Notes: a model not told the origin generated them from the sequence alone. A stretch of 41,784 nt of DNA from Syntrophaceae bacterium UBA7520 (GCA_002478265.1 DLNC01000024.1:1-41784); one strand, 5' to 3'. Shown: positions 7,456-16,380, counted from the stretch's first letter. Numbers and translations are program-made.

Positions 7456-8205
7456 CTATATCTTCATGCCTCCGTCACAAAAAATCACCTGCCCGGTGAT
7501 AAAAGAGCTTTCATCAGAGGAAAGAAAAAGCGCCAGATTCGCGATATCTTCCGGAGATCCTTTTCTGTTCATCGGGACTAGAAAAGGCAGCATCGCGTCC
7601 ATCTGCTTGATTGTTTCCTCAGGCATGCTTTTCATCATATCCGTCCAGATCATGCCGGGAGCGATCGCGTTTACGTTAATCCCCTTGGGTCCCAGTTCTT
7701 TGGCGGCGGTTTTGGTCATACCGATAACACCTGCCTTGGTCGCCGAATAGTTGAGCTGTCCCGCGTTGCCCAGCGCGCTGGTGGAAGAAATATTGATAAT
7801 TTTACCGTAGCCCTTTTGCCGCATATGTATGCCTGCGCATTGTATGCCGTAAAAAACGCCGGTGAGATTGACGGCGATGACCTGATTCCACTGTTCATCG
7901 GTCATTTTGTGAAGAATGGCGTCACGCGTGATGCCGGCGTTATTTATCATAATATCCAAAGTGCCGTATTCTTTAACGGCGGTATCCACCATTTGCTGCA
8001 CCACGGCCCGCGTGGCCACGGAACCGATAACCGCCACGGCCTTTCCTCCCTGGGCGGTAACCTTTTCCACAACATTTTTTGCGTCTGCTTCATTGACGTC
8101 ATTGACGATAATTTTGGCGCCCTCCTTGGCAAAGCGCATAACTATACCTTCGCCAATGCCGCGTCCCGAACCGGTGATCACGGCCACTTTATCCTTTAAT
8201 CTCAT
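7456..8205 (-). CDS. SDR family 3-oxoacyl-[ACP]/acyl-CoA reductase (FabG-like)
   Basis: 249 residues, the standard classical SDR length. The nucleotide-binding TGSGRGIGEG lies at 11-20, NNAG near 88-91, and the catalytic Ser (ISSTSALGNAG), Tyr and Lys (YSATKAG) are all present. The N-terminal KVAVITGSG and the C-terminal FITGQVIFCDGGM match FabG-type reductases that reduce 3-oxoacyl thioesters with NAD(P)H. In this setting it could serve acyl-CoA degradation rather than fatty acid synthesis. No fab genes are adjacent. Start follows AAGGAGG. It is divergent from a second SDR gene. Confidence 0.92.
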   Translation of the reverse strand: MRLKDKVAVITGSGRGIGEGIVMRFAKEGAKIIVNDVNEADAKNVVEKVTAQGGKAVAVIGSVATRAVVQQMVDTAVKEYGTLDIMINNAGITRDAILHKMTDEQWNQVIAVNLTGVFYGIQCAGIHMRQKGYGKIINISSTSALGNAGQLNYSATKAGVIGMTKTAAKELGPKGINVNAIAPGMIWTDMMKSMPEETIKQMDAMLPFLVPMNRKGSPEDIANLALFLSSDESSFITGQVIFCDGGMKI

Positions 8206-8381
8206 TTTCGCCTCCTTAAAATAAAGTTAATTAATAATCCGTAATGGAATTAGTAATCACATACAACCAAAAAACCAAATCGTCCACGATATTTTTTTTA
8301 TTTTTCCATCACTATTGATTATCTTTTTCCCTTCCTATAATATGGACGACAGCAAAATAAAAAAATAAAGAGGAACGGACA

Positions 8382-9170
8382 ATGAATTTATCAAGATTTT
8401 CGCTCGAAGGAAAAGTGGCCATGGTAACCGGCGGCAGTCGCGGCATCGGACGCGCGAGCGCCCTGGCGCTGGCTGATGCCGGCGCGCACGTTGTGGTCAG
8501 CAGCCGCAAAATCGCCGATCTGGAACCGGTGGCCGAAGAAATCCGCGCCAAAGGTGTTAAGTCTTTGGCGATTGTCGCTCACAACGCAAAAATTGAAGAA
8601 TCCAAGTCGCTTATTGAACAGATCATCAAGAGATTCGGCCGTATCGATATCCTGATGAATAATGCCGGCACGAATCCTTACTATGGCTCGCTTCTGGAAC
8701 AGGATGAAAAAACATACGATGTCACCATGAACGTGAATCTCAAAGGCATCTTGTTTCTAAGCCAGCTTGCGGCAAAAATCATGAAAGATCAAGGCGGCGG
8801 CTCAATTATCAACATCTCATCAATCGGCGGATTGAGGGCAGGCGATTTGGGTGTTTATTCGGTAACCAAGGCGGGGCTGATTATGCTGACACAGGTAATG
8901 GCCAAGGAATGGGGGCAATATAACATCCGCGTCAACGCTATTGCGCCGGGCATTATCAAAACACGCCTGAGCGAAGCGCTTTGGAAAGAGCCGGAGGTTA
9001 ACGAAAAAGCCCTCGGACAGATTCCGATGATGCGGCTGGGCGAACCTGATGAAATCGCCGGCGCGGTTGTTTTTCTGGCCTCACCCGCGGCAAGTTACGT
9101 GACCGGCGCCACGCTGGTAATCGATGGCGGCAGGGTGCACGGAGAGCCGGCACACCTGCAAAAAAAATAG
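8382..9170 (+). CDS. SDR family oxidoreductase
   Basis: 262 residues. Residues 8-22 read LEGKVAMVTGGSRGI, the Rossmann nucleotide loop; NNAGTN follows near 92-97. The catalytic Ser sits in INISSIGGLRAG and the Tyr/Lys pair in YSVTKAG, so all catalytic residues are there. The C-terminal YVTGATLVIDGGR is the usual SDR end. It resembles glucose/3-oxoacyl dehydrogenase type SDRs; the substrate is not readable. RBS is GAGGAA. A TATAAT at 8336-8341 lies about 40 bases upstream, but I see no good -35 at 17 bp. The divergent SDR at 7456-8205 shares the 176-base spacer. Confidence 0.9.
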   Translation: MNLSRFSLEGKVAMVTGGSRGIGRASALALADAGAHVVVSSRKIADLEPVAEEIRAKGVKSLAIVAHNAKIEESKSLIEQIIKRFGRIDILMNNAGTNPYYGSLLEQDEKTYDVTMNVNLKGILFLSQLAAKIMKDQGGGSIINISSIGGLRAGDLGVYSVTKAGLIMLTQVMAKEWGQYNIRVNAIAPGIIKTRLSEALWKEPEVNEKALGQIPMMRLGEPDEIAGAVVFLASPAASYVTGATLVIDGGRVHGEPAHLQKK

Positions 9171-9220
9171 ATTTTTACCCGCTGCGCGTGCGCAAATTTT
9201 CCGGAAAAACGTCTTCAGGA

Positions 9221-9658
9221 TTACGGCACTGATTCAAAATAGGCATTGCTTATTCCGTCAAGCAGCTGCAGCGCTTTTATTTTAACAACAACGATTTCGG
9301 CATCCCGGTCATCAAGCAGCATGTGCAGATCGGGATGCCTTTCACGTAGAAGTTCCCGTATTGCCTGCTTTTTTCCCTCAGGGACGTCTTTTTGAAATAT
9401 GCCGGTAACCGTGAGCGCGAGGGGGCGTTTTTTGTCTTGCAAAAGAGATGTTTCACGTGAATCAATAAGGAGGCTCACGGCGGGATTGTTTGTAAGATTT
9501 TGATATTTTTTGGTATTTTTATGACTCACCATGTAAATTTCTCGGCAGTCCGCATCTGTCGCATAAGACATCAGTGAGCAGTGCGGGCTGTCTCCGGAGA
9601 CGGTGGCCAAAACACAAACAAGATTATTTTCCATTAAATCTTTTATGTCCGCGCGCAT
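9221..9658 (-). CDS. Pyridoxamine 5'-phosphate oxidase-like FMN-binding protein
   Basis: 145 residues with the split-barrel pattern of PNPOx-like flavoproteins: LMENNLVCVLATVSGDSPHC, then EIYMVSHKNTKKYQNLTNNP, VSLLID, and a PLALTVTGIF strand. Proteins of this group bind FMN or F420/heme and reduce or sense small molecules; only a few make pyridoxal phosphate. The short length argues for a general PNPOx-like protein rather than PdxH. It converges with the second SDR gene (50 bases between stops) and is separated from bacterioferritin by a terminator. Confidence 0.85.
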   Translation of the reverse strand: MRADIKDLMENNLVCVLATVSGDSPHCSLMSYATDADCREIYMVSHKNTKKYQNLTNNPAVSLLIDSRETSLLQDKKRPLALTVTGIFQKDVPEGKKQAIRELLRERHPDLHMLLDDRDAEIVVVKIKALQLLDGISNAYFESVP

Positions 9659-9690
9659 AATACTTTCTGTTCCCGCTTATCCATAATTAT

Positions 9691-9727
9691 AAAAACACAA
9701 CTGCCGCTGCAAACGGCGGCAGTTGTG
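9691..9727 (-). terminator. Rho-independent terminator of the bacterioferritin unit
   Basis: A long stem, CACAACTGCCGC (9696-9707) with GCGGCAGTTGTG (9716-9727), is followed on the minus strand by a run of T (complement of AAAAA at 9691-9695). It lies 30 bases after the bacterioferritin stop. Confidence 0.93.
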
Positions 9728-9757
9728 CGCTGACTCATAAACTCTCCTCGTAACAAA

Positions 9758-10297
9758 CTAGGCCGCTCCGCCTCCGGAAACAAAACCTTTGGAAGGCGGA
9801 CCGGTGTCCGCGGGCGTTCCCGCAATCTGCGCCAGATAAGCGGCGCCCAGTTTTTTCAGATGATCGCTGACATTATCAAAATAATTAAAATGCGCCTGCT
9901 CTTCATCTGTTATGGTTTCAAAAAGCTTCATGCTGATGCTGTCGCCGTTTTCCCGGCAGACCAGATGAAATTTATTGTAAGCGTCTATCGTGTCATCTTC
10001 CAGTTTCGCGTCAAAGGGAAAAACAACATCGATTTTTTGCGCTTTGGCCACCTTGCCGTCCAGTTCTGTCGTCGGCTCGCCGCCCAATTCCTTGATGCGC
10101 TCGGCAAACATTTCGGCATGCCTCATTTCATCAATAGCGATAAGTTTTACTTTTGCCGCCAGATCGCCGTAATCCATATCGTCCAGATTATAATGCTGGT
10201 TCATGTATTGATGGATGGCGTAAAGCTCCATCGATCTGGCTTTATTGAGCACGTCTATGACTTTTTTCTTTTTCGCCTCTCTCGATTCTTGTATCAT
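9758..10297 (-). CDS. Bacterioferritin (heme-binding ferritin-like diiron protein)
   Basis: 179 residues, about 20 longer than E. coli Bfr because of a Gly/Pro-rich C-terminal tail. The four-helix bundle carries the diiron ligands E24 (SMELYAIHQY), E57 and H60 (IDEMRHAE), a Glu in CRENGD, and EEQAH. M58 aligns with the heme-ligating Met52 of E. coli Bfr, so heme binding at the dimer interface is likely. The protein oxidises and stores iron and removes peroxide in the cytoplasm. RBS is AAGGAGG. It starts 50 bases after the stop of the receiver-PAS gene and may be read from the same transcript; a strong terminator follows. Confidence 0.92.
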   Translation of the reverse strand: MIQESREAKKKKVIDVLNKARSMELYAIHQYMNQHYNLDDMDYGDLAAKVKLIAIDEMRHAEMFAERIKELGGEPTTELDGKVAKAQKIDVVFPFDAKLEDDTIDAYNKFHLVCRENGDSISMKLFETITDEEQAHFNYFDNVSDHLKKLGAAYLAQIAGTPADTGPPSKGFVSGGGAA

Positions 10298-10347
10298 CGA
10301 TCCCTCCTTTTCCTGACTTGAAATTTAACCTTTTTTCTCTTATTGCC

Positions 10348-11109
10348 TCATTCTAGCTTAAATAATTCCTGCGCCTCGTTCCAGTCAAATAATATCGCGG
10401 CGTTGGATGTTATGTCTCTGATAATAAATACGTAAGAATCAATATTTTCCGCGCTGTCCTTTACCGGCTGGACATTGAGGGAAAATATGCCCGGCTTTCC
10501 CGCTTCCTGGCTTTTGACGATGAAATAATTGCTGTTATGGTACGGATAAATATCCTTCTTAAAAGTGTTTTTAAAATGATGGAGAATATTTTCCGGTTCC
10601 TGCTTCATGCCCAAAAAATCTTTGGCGCGCGCGTTGATCACCATCGGCGCGAAGTTATCATCAGTGATGATGATTCCCTCATCCAGTCTATCGACAATAT
10701 TAAGAATCTTTCTTTTTTCAAATATCTGGTTGCGCAAAGAAGCCAGCCTGAGTTGTGATTCGACCTTGGCCAGCAGTTCATCAACGTCAAAAGGCTTCGT
10801 GATAAAATCATCCGCTCCCAGGCGCAGCCCTTTAAGACGATCTTCCCTGTCCGCGAGCCCCGTGATGATGATCACCGGCAGGGACTGCAGTTTTCTGCTG
10901 TCACGGATGTTTTTTAAAACATCAAAACCGGATATGCCCGGCATCATCACATCGAGTAAAACCAGATCAACATGTTCGCTTTTTAAAATCTCCAGCGCGC
11001 TTTCGCCTGTCGCCGCCTGCAAAACGTTATAACCTTTATCCGTCAGCAGTCCGCAGTAAAACTCCCGATTCATTTTTTCATCATCAATGGCCAGAATAGT
11101 TTCGGACAT
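10348..11109 (-). CDS. Response regulator with receiver and PAS domains, no DNA-binding output
   Basis: 253 residues. The receiver domain spans 1-120: acidic pair D9-D10, phospho-acceptor D53 (VLLDVMMPG), the Thr of IIITG and the Lys of ITKPFD. A short coiled helix leads to a PAS domain (about 140-240) with LDEGIIITDDNFAPMVINARA. No DNA-binding, GGDEF, HD-GYP or histidine kinase domain follows; the chain ends soon after RDITSNAAILFDWN. It likely works by protein-protein contact in a phosphorelay, with the PAS domain sensing a ligand or redox state. No kinase gene is adjacent. It has a strong promoter, and GGAGG lies 9 bases before the ATG. Confidence 0.9.
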   Translation of the reverse strand: MSETILAIDDEKMNREFYCGLLTDKGYNVLQAATGESALEILKSEHVDLVLLDVMMPGISGFDVLKNIRDSRKLQSLPVIIITGLADREDRLKGLRLGADDFITKPFDVDELLAKVESQLRLASLRNQIFEKRKILNIVDRLDEGIIITDDNFAPMVINARAKDFLGMKQEPENILHHFKNTFKKDIYPYHNSNYFIVKSQEAGKPGIFSLNVQPVKDSAENIDSYVFIIRDITSNAAILFDWNEAQELFKLE

Positions 11110-11173
11110 TACTATAAGCCTCCGGCTTTCGCTCAGTTACACAAGTTGTTGGAATTAATTCTTGTTTGCCTGA

Positions 11174-11202
11174 AGTATAGAAAGAACTTCTTTACCTGTC
11201 AA
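11174..11202 (-). promoter_or_regulatory. Sigma70-type promoter of the receiver-PAS gene
   Basis: Minus strand TTGACA (11197-11202), 17-bp spacer, TATACT (11174-11179). The predicted start is near 11167, leaving about 58 untranslated bases. Confidence 0.78.
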
Positions 11203-11307
11203 TGGGATAAATCACTGCCGCATTTGAGGAGGGGCTTCTCCTTGGCCTGAGGCCCTTCAAGGATAGGAATGGTTTAAAATACTTTATGGTTATAAAGCGC
11301 GGCTTAA

Positions 11308-12129
11308 TTAATCCACAGGCACAAAATTGACGAAGATACGGCCATCCGGCGTGTGTTCCTGCACGTCGTTCTCTGCGAAAACCAAGCGCGTCAGAACGGA
11401 TTTGACATTTTTGGTTTTTGTAGAGTCGATAACTTCCTGGATCGTCTTGAAAGCGGATAATTCCTCTAATGTTACCACCGTCGGGGCGACCATGTAAAAT
11501 TTCCGGCTTCTGTATTTCTCCAGCGCCTGAGCGGGGGTGATCCAAACATGACCGGTCACTTCTTCTCCGTCAGGAAGAGCTTTTTGCCCGGCAGGAACCG
11601 TCGCGACAAAAAACCGCGCGTCATAGCGCATCGGCGACAATTCCGGGGTTATCCAATGGGAAAAATAATGCAGGCAGTCAAGCGCCAGGGTGAATTTTCC
11701 TTCTTCCAGTATTTGCGAAAATTTGACTGTGCCTTTATTCAGGGCATCTCTATATTGGCGAAGCCTGCTTTCCATTTTTTCGTCACTGAAAGAAAGTGGT
11801 TTGCCTCCATCTTGATAGGCAAGCAAAAGCCCCGCCTCTTCGAATGTCTCGCGGATAGCGGCAACCAAAATACCCAAAGCCGCGTTCGCGGATGGCGTAT
11901 TTTCCAGATGGGATATAGCCCTGTTTGTATCTTCCGGTCGGCAATAGCGCTCCATCCGCGGCAGGGAATCGTTCTTCTCCACTCTGCCTCCCGGAAAAAC
12001 ATAAGCGCTGGGAACAAATGAGCTTTTAGAACTGCGGCGCACCATCAGCACTTCAAATCCCAACGCGGGTTTATCCGGATTATCGCGCAGAAGAATCACC
12101 GTCGAGGCATCCTGCGGAGTTACTGTCAT
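11308..12129 (-). CDS. Nudix hydrolase with split Nudix box (NUDT19/NUDT7-like)
   Basis: 273 residues from ATG at 12129; an in-frame TTG at 12171 would add 14 residues that do not look conserved. The Nudix box is split: FPGGRVEKND near residues 46-55 gives its start, then an insert of about 40 residues, then AAIRETFEEAGLLLA with the metal-binding REXXEE. A large insert at this place is typical of NUDT19/RP2p-like coenzyme A diphosphatases, so a CoA or acyl-CoA substrate is possible. The N-terminal DASTVILLRD and EVLMVRRSSKSSFV strands also match that group. It lies downstream of the secreted orphan gene with 48 bases between. Confidence 0.85.
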   Translation of the reverse strand: MTVTPQDASTVILLRDNPDKPALGFEVLMVRRSSKSSFVPSAYVFPGGRVEKNDSLPRMERYCRPEDTNRAISHLENTPSANAALGILVAAIRETFEEAGLLLAYQDGGKPLSFSDEKMESRLRQYRDALNKGTVKFSQILEEGKFTLALDCLHYFSHWITPELSPMRYDARFFVATVPAGQKALPDGEEVTGHVWITPAQALEKYRSRKFYMVAPTVVTLEELSAFKTIQEVIDSTKTKNVKSVLTRLVFAENDVQEHTPDGRIFVNFVPVD

Positions 12130-12177
12130 TTTAATTTTTCTTAACGGTAAAAATTGACGGCAACTTTTCAATCACGC

Positions 12178-13365
12178 TTAATGGCTGATCAACGCTAAAA
12201 ACTGTTTTGCACTGAGCAAAGAATTCTTGCCCATGGAAATTTTGAAATATTCCAGCATCAGCTCTTCCATTATTTGCTCCTTGGAAACGCTGCTGGCCAA
12301 ATCCTTCCCCGCCTCCGCAGGCCGTTTGATCTTGCCGCTTTCCACAGCCAGCGCTTTTTGCGCTTCCCGCAATGCGGTATATTGCTGACGTAATTCAGCG
12401 CCGGGAAGCGCTGCGAGCCGCTGATAAGTAGCGACGATTTTTTCCGCGGGTGGCAATTGGGGCGATTCCATAATAGCGTTGAAGTTTCGCGCGTACCTTT
12501 TCATCCCTTTAATAACATGCTCCGCCTGCACGAAGTTGACCCCCGACCACCCCGCGCGAATCCACTGAAAAAACCCGCTGCGCACGCCATTGTCCCCAGG
12601 TGTCGTTTCCACGTAGACAGCCACGGAAAAAAAGTCATAGATATAAGACTTCACCCACCCCAGGCCTGATCTGGCCGATCCCGGCTCGTCGGAATAATAA
12701 TAATTCCAATCGTCATCACTGCCGAGAATTACTCCTTTTTTGCCGACATTGGATTTATCAACCTGCTTAGATATGGTGACGAGCGCCTGCCGGCCCTTAT
12801 AGTTGAGCAGGATCAGTGTTTTTTGCAGATCGTATTCATAATAAACGCCCGTGGTTAAATCGGGCGTGATGGCGTCTCGCTGTATGCCGCGAAGAATAAA
12901 AGGCTCATCCGCGGGCGATATCTTTCTCCAGTTGGCGGGCATTCTTTGCGATGGGCCGGGCTGCCCGTTCCAGATGGAGTAACGCAATGAACTCGGACTG
13001 GTCAGCGACGCGGGGATCTGGTGATTGAAAGAGTATTTCAAAAAATTGGCGAAATTTACTTTCGTGTCGAATTCGTAATAAGCTCCCGTGGCTTCCTGAA
13101 TGCCGGGAAGGGCAAGTTCTTTTTTTGGTTTGTTCTTGAGTACATAGTCAATTAGAACATACGCCGCTTTTTCATCAAACCCGCCCTGGGGATTCTGACA
13201 AAAACCGACAAGTTTTATGACAGCGTCCGAAACGGGACTGGCGGCATCCGCCGCCGGCTGCGCCCAGGCTAAATCGTAGCGAAAAATCGAGGCTGATAAC
13301 ACGCATAGGGCAATGGATAAATACCAAAGGCCCGATAAACATTTTTTTTTCATTGTCCTTGTCAT
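12178..13365 (-). CDS. Secreted protein of unknown function
   Basis: 395 residues. An N-terminal signal peptide is clear: Lys/Arg-rich start, hydrophobic core LWYLSIALCVLSASIF, likely cleavage after AWA before QPAAD. The mature part contains two similar motifs, TGAYYEFD (near 90) and TGVYYEYD (near 169), which suggest an internal duplication, followed by Trp/Tyr/Gly-rich strands. The last 100 residues are helical and charged. I do not recognise a family. The ATG at 13365 is used; an in-frame ATG at 13353 with AAGGA just before it is also possible. The Nudix gene follows closely, so they may be co-transcribed. Confidence 0.75.
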   Translation of the reverse strand: MTRTMKKKCLSGLWYLSIALCVLSASIFRYDLAWAQPAADAASPVSDAVIKLVGFCQNPQGGFDEKAAYVLIDYVLKNKPKKELALPGIQEATGAYYEFDTKVNFANFLKYSFNHQIPASLTSPSSLRYSIWNGQPGPSQRMPANWRKISPADEPFILRGIQRDAITPDLTTGVYYEYDLQKTLILLNYKGRQALVTISKQVDKSNVGKKGVILGSDDDWNYYYSDEPGSARSGLGWVKSYIYDFFSVAVYVETTPGDNGVRSGFFQWIRAGWSGVNFVQAEHVIKGMKRYARNFNAIMESPQLPPAEKIVATYQRLAALPGAELRQQYTALREAQKALAVESGKIKRPAEAGKDLASSVSKEQIMEELMLEYFKISMGKNSLLSAKQFLALISH

Positions 13366-13671
13366 AATTCACTTTCCCGGTTAAAACTTTTGCCCTTGCG
13401 CTGCTTAAGCGTAGACATCATCGTTGCCGATATAGCAACGGATGATGCAATGGTCGCTTATTGTGTTGCCGCTGATAATAAGTGATTGACAGCCAAACAA
13501 CCAAGGCAAAGGTGCATACTTTTTTATTACCACAATTGCCATTTTTATACAATTGGCATGAAAGCACACAACAAGCAAGCTTGATTTATTATCTTGTTTA
13601 TCGTAAGAATTATCATTAGTTATCTGTTCTTTGCTCCACATTTCTATATGGTCTATATGGCAAAAGGCGCA
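13366..13671. other. Intergenic region with inverted repeats between divergent genes
   Basis: 306 bases between the secreted orphan gene and the CaiB-like gene. It is more AT-rich than its flanks. A near-perfect hairpin lies at 13416-13447 (CATCATCGTTGC and GCAACGGATGATG, one extra G). A second inverted pair TTGCCA/TGGCA lies near 13535-13558. No convincing promoter with a standard spacer is seen; TTGACA near 13488 has no good -10. Confidence 0.5.
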
Positions 13672-14904
13672 ATGGCAACAAAGACAAAAAGAACCGCTCC
13701 TTGCGGACCGCTTAATAAAATCCGCATTCTGGATCTGACCCGGCTTTATCCGGGACCCTTGGGCGCAATGCTCCTTGCCGATATGGGTGCTGATGTCATT
13801 AAGATCGAAGACATGAAATCGCCCGACTACATGCGTTACTATCCACCTTATTTATCTTCGGAATCGGCGGGCTTTCTGGCCGTCAACCGTTCAAAAAGAA
13901 GCATCGCTTTAGATCTGGGCAAAAAAGAGGGAAGGGATATCTTTTTTTCTCTCGTAAGGACAGCAGACATTGTCATGGAACAATTCCGTCCGGGCATCAT
14001 CGATAAAATGGGCCTTGGCTATCAAAAGGCGCGAAAAGTTAAAAAAGACATCATTTATGTTTCTGTTACCGGTTACGGACAAAATGGCCCTTACGCGGCG
14101 CAGGCGGGTCACGACATCAACTATATCGGTTACGCGGGAATTCTAGCCATAACCGGCAGCAAAGAAACAGGCCCGGTCATTCCCGGCGTACAGATAGCGG
14201 ATGTGGCGGGCGGAGCCTACATGGCGGTGATCGCCTGCCTCAGCGCGCTTTGGGCCAAGGAAAAAACCGGCAAGGGACAAAAAGTTGATGTGGCCATGCT
14301 GGATGCCATTCTCCCCCTGATCACATTGCAGATGGCTCATTATCAAGCCGCGGGCATTATGCCGGAAGCGGGCCGGGCGGCTCTTTCCGGCGGACTTGCC
14401 TGCTATGGTGTCTATCAATGCGCCGACGGGAAATATATCGCCCTGGGAACTTTGGAAGAAAAATTCTGGAAGAATTTTTGCAATTTGATGCGGCGCCCGC
14501 AATGGCTGGACAAACAGTTCGTCATTGGTGATGAGGCCGATAATTTGCGCTGGGAAATAGCCGCGCTGTTTCGCACAAAAAAAAGAGACGAGTGGATTTC
14601 CAACGCCCAAAGTGCAGATGTCTGTCTGACACCGGTTTTAGAAATCAATGAAGTGGAAAACGATCCTCAAATCAACGCGCGCGGCATGATCGTCACGCAG
14701 AGACATCCGCGCTGCGGCAAAATCAAAGGGGTTGGTGCTCCCCTAAAATTTTCCGCAACACCGGCAAAACCGCGTCAGGCCGCGCCGGCGCTGGGCCAAC
14801 ACACCGAAGAAATAATGAAAGAAATCGGATACAGCCAGAAAGACATCAATAATCTGAAAAAAGAAGGCATTATTTTCCCGCCCGAAAAAACACGTAAAAA
14901 ATAA
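13672..14904 (+). CDS. CaiB/BaiF family protein, alpha-methylacyl-CoA racemase-like
   Basis: 410 residues from the ATG at 13672, chosen because AAAAGG lies just upstream and LNKIRILDLTRLYPGPLGA then falls at the normal distance from the N-terminus. Class III CoA-transferase family marks are ADMGADVIKIED, the NRSKRSIALDL stretch, and VTGYGQNGPYAAQAGHDINY. The Asp in GHDINY (D148) matches the catalytic Asp of alpha-methylacyl-CoA racemases and the acyl-anchoring Asp of formyl-CoA transferase. GHDINY is most typical of the racemase branch, so a racemase of 2-methylacyl-CoA is likely, but a CoA-transferase cannot be excluded. Cytoplasmic. It stands alone, convergent with the AsmA gene. Confidence 0.88.
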   Translation: MATKTKRTAPCGPLNKIRILDLTRLYPGPLGAMLLADMGADVIKIEDMKSPDYMRYYPPYLSSESAGFLAVNRSKRSIALDLGKKEGRDIFFSLVRTADIVMEQFRPGIIDKMGLGYQKARKVKKDIIYVSVTGYGQNGPYAAQAGHDINYIGYAGILAITGSKETGPVIPGVQIADVAGGAYMAVIACLSALWAKEKTGKGQKVDVAMLDAILPLITLQMAHYQAAGIMPEAGRAALSGGLACYGVYQCADGKYIALGTLEEKFWKNFCNLMRRPQWLDKQFVIGDEADNLRWEIAALFRTKKRDEWISNAQSADVCLTPVLEINEVENDPQINARGMIVTQRHPRCGKIKGVGAPLKFSATPAKPRQAAPALGQHTEEIMKEIGYSQKDINNLKKEGIIFPPEKTRKK

Positions 14905-14925
14905 TACCGGAAACTTTCTTCTTTT

Positions 14926-14957
14926 AATCAGTTAAAATCCAACTGATTATTTCTTTT
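14926..14957 (+). terminator. Probable terminator after the CaiB-like gene
   Basis: AATCAGTT (14926-14933) pairs with AACTGATT (14941-14948) over a 7-base loop, followed by a T-rich stretch. It overlaps the end of the convergent AsmA-like gene. Confidence 0.55.
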
Positions 14958-16380
14958 TAAACAAATCATGCACGCTGTCGAGAACTTTTCCTCTTTCTTC
15001 TCCCAATAGTTCCTTGCCGGCTTTTACACCCGCTCCCGTTAAAATGCCGCCCGCGGAATTTTTCGCGATATCACCCAGAGAATTAAGCTGCGGTTGCACC
15101 AGTCTGACGTTTGTTTTTGCCGTGGTGCCGCCGACGTTAAACTTCAAGTCGATCATGTCGTCTTTGTTGAGCATCGGCTGCATGGCGGCTTGGGCCAATT
15201 GATTGCTATCCGTGTACTTTTTCACCTCGGGACTTTTGATAGCCGCTTCAATTTTTTTCGCCAATGCCTCCCGAACTTTATCATTGACTTCCTTGCGCAT
15301 GACCATGTTGAGATTCATATCGAGGGCTTTGGACTTGGTGTTCATTCCCCCGTCAAAAAGAAAATCGGCTTCTTTGAGCGCTAGCTTGCCATTTTTAAGC
15401 TGAGCCTTGCCGGCTTTGTAGCGCAGATCGGCTCCGGTTTCGCGAGAATTGCTCCATTGCTGCTTACCTTTCAAAAAAGAAATGTATTGCCCCAGGTAAT
15501 CGCCTAAAATGGGAAGCGCAGCGATGGAATTAAATATCTGCAAACCGGTTATTTCTCCGTCCGGAACGGAAAGACGAAGCACGGCTTCGGGATCCAGAAG
15601 GCGCGTTTTCACATCGAATGGTATCAAGTGCCCTGTGGCATCAAAAGTAACGTCAAAACTCTGGACGCTGCCTGTTTTCATCGGCCCGACCGTTTTGACG
15701 CCCATGCCCATCTTCAGCTTGACAATGTCTTTCTTTTCCAGGTCCTTGGGATCGATTTCGATATCGTAGGCTAGCGTGGTCAATTTGTATATCTGAAAAG
15801 TTTGCCCGGCCTGGCCATCATAATAATTTATCGTGCCGTTGCGCATGCCCACCTGGCCGACCTTAATAGCCAAAGGCAAATCATCAACGCTAAGCGGACG
15901 TGACGGTTCTTGACCAGGTTTTTTCTCTTCCGGAATCGGTTTTTTCCCTCTTGCTTTGAGCAAATCATCAATGTTGAGCGCGCCCTGCCGGTCGCGGGAT
16001 ATATTGATTACCGGCGAATAGAGAACAAATTCATTTAAGTCAATTTCCCCCCGAAGCAGGGGCAAAAATTTTACCTTAAAGCGCAGCGACTCCATGCCGG
16101 CAAAAAGATCCGCCGGAGCGACAGGTTTTCCCTGCAGAGAAGCCAGTTGCTGCGGTGTTTTAAAATTGGAAATACCGACGTTTTTTATTTCGATTCCGGA
16201 AACAAGAGAAAAAATATTTACGTTGATCTCTTCTATATAAACCTGGCGATTGAGCGCTTTGGACATCTGGGCGGCAATAAAGAGCCTGTCCACCTTAAGC
16301 ATGATAATAATACTGGCGGCAATAACCAGCAATAAAATCAAGCCGATAAAAGAAGCACCGATGACCAATATTTTTTTCAT
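14947..16380 (-). CDS. AsmA family envelope protein
   Basis: 477 residues with one N-terminal membrane segment (about 5-28, IGASFIGLILLLVIAASIII) and a large periplasmic part. The AsmA start pattern is clear: KALNRQVYIEEINVNIFSLVSGIEIKN as strand pairs, then PLLRGEIDLNEFVLYSPVINI. AsmA/TamB relatives form beta-rich grooves that help move phospholipids to the outer membrane. A Lys/Pro-rich linker near 140-160 separates two beta-rich parts. RBS AAGGAATA precedes ATG. Its own promoter lies upstream, divergent from that of the second HEAT gene. Confidence 0.85.
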   Translation of the reverse strand: MKKILVIGASFIGLILLLVIAASIIIMLKVDRLFIAAQMSKALNRQVYIEEINVNIFSLVSGIEIKNVGISNFKTPQQLASLQGKPVAPADLFAGMESLRFKVKFLPLLRGEIDLNEFVLYSPVINISRDRQGALNIDDLLKARGKKPIPEEKKPGQEPSRPLSVDDLPLAIKVGQVGMRNGTINYYDGQAGQTFQIYKLTTLAYDIEIDPKDLEKKDIVKLKMGMGVKTVGPMKTGSVQSFDVTFDATGHLIPFDVKTRLLDPEAVLRLSVPDGEITGLQIFNSIAALPILGDYLGQYISFLKGKQQWSNSRETGADLRYKAGKAQLKNGKLALKEADFLFDGGMNTKSKALDMNLNMVMRKEVNDKVREALAKKIEAAIKSPEVKKYTDSNQLAQAAMQPMLNKDDMIDLKFNVGGTTAKTNVRLVQPQLNSLGDIAKNSAGGILTGAGVKAGKELLGEERGKVLDSVHDLFKKK

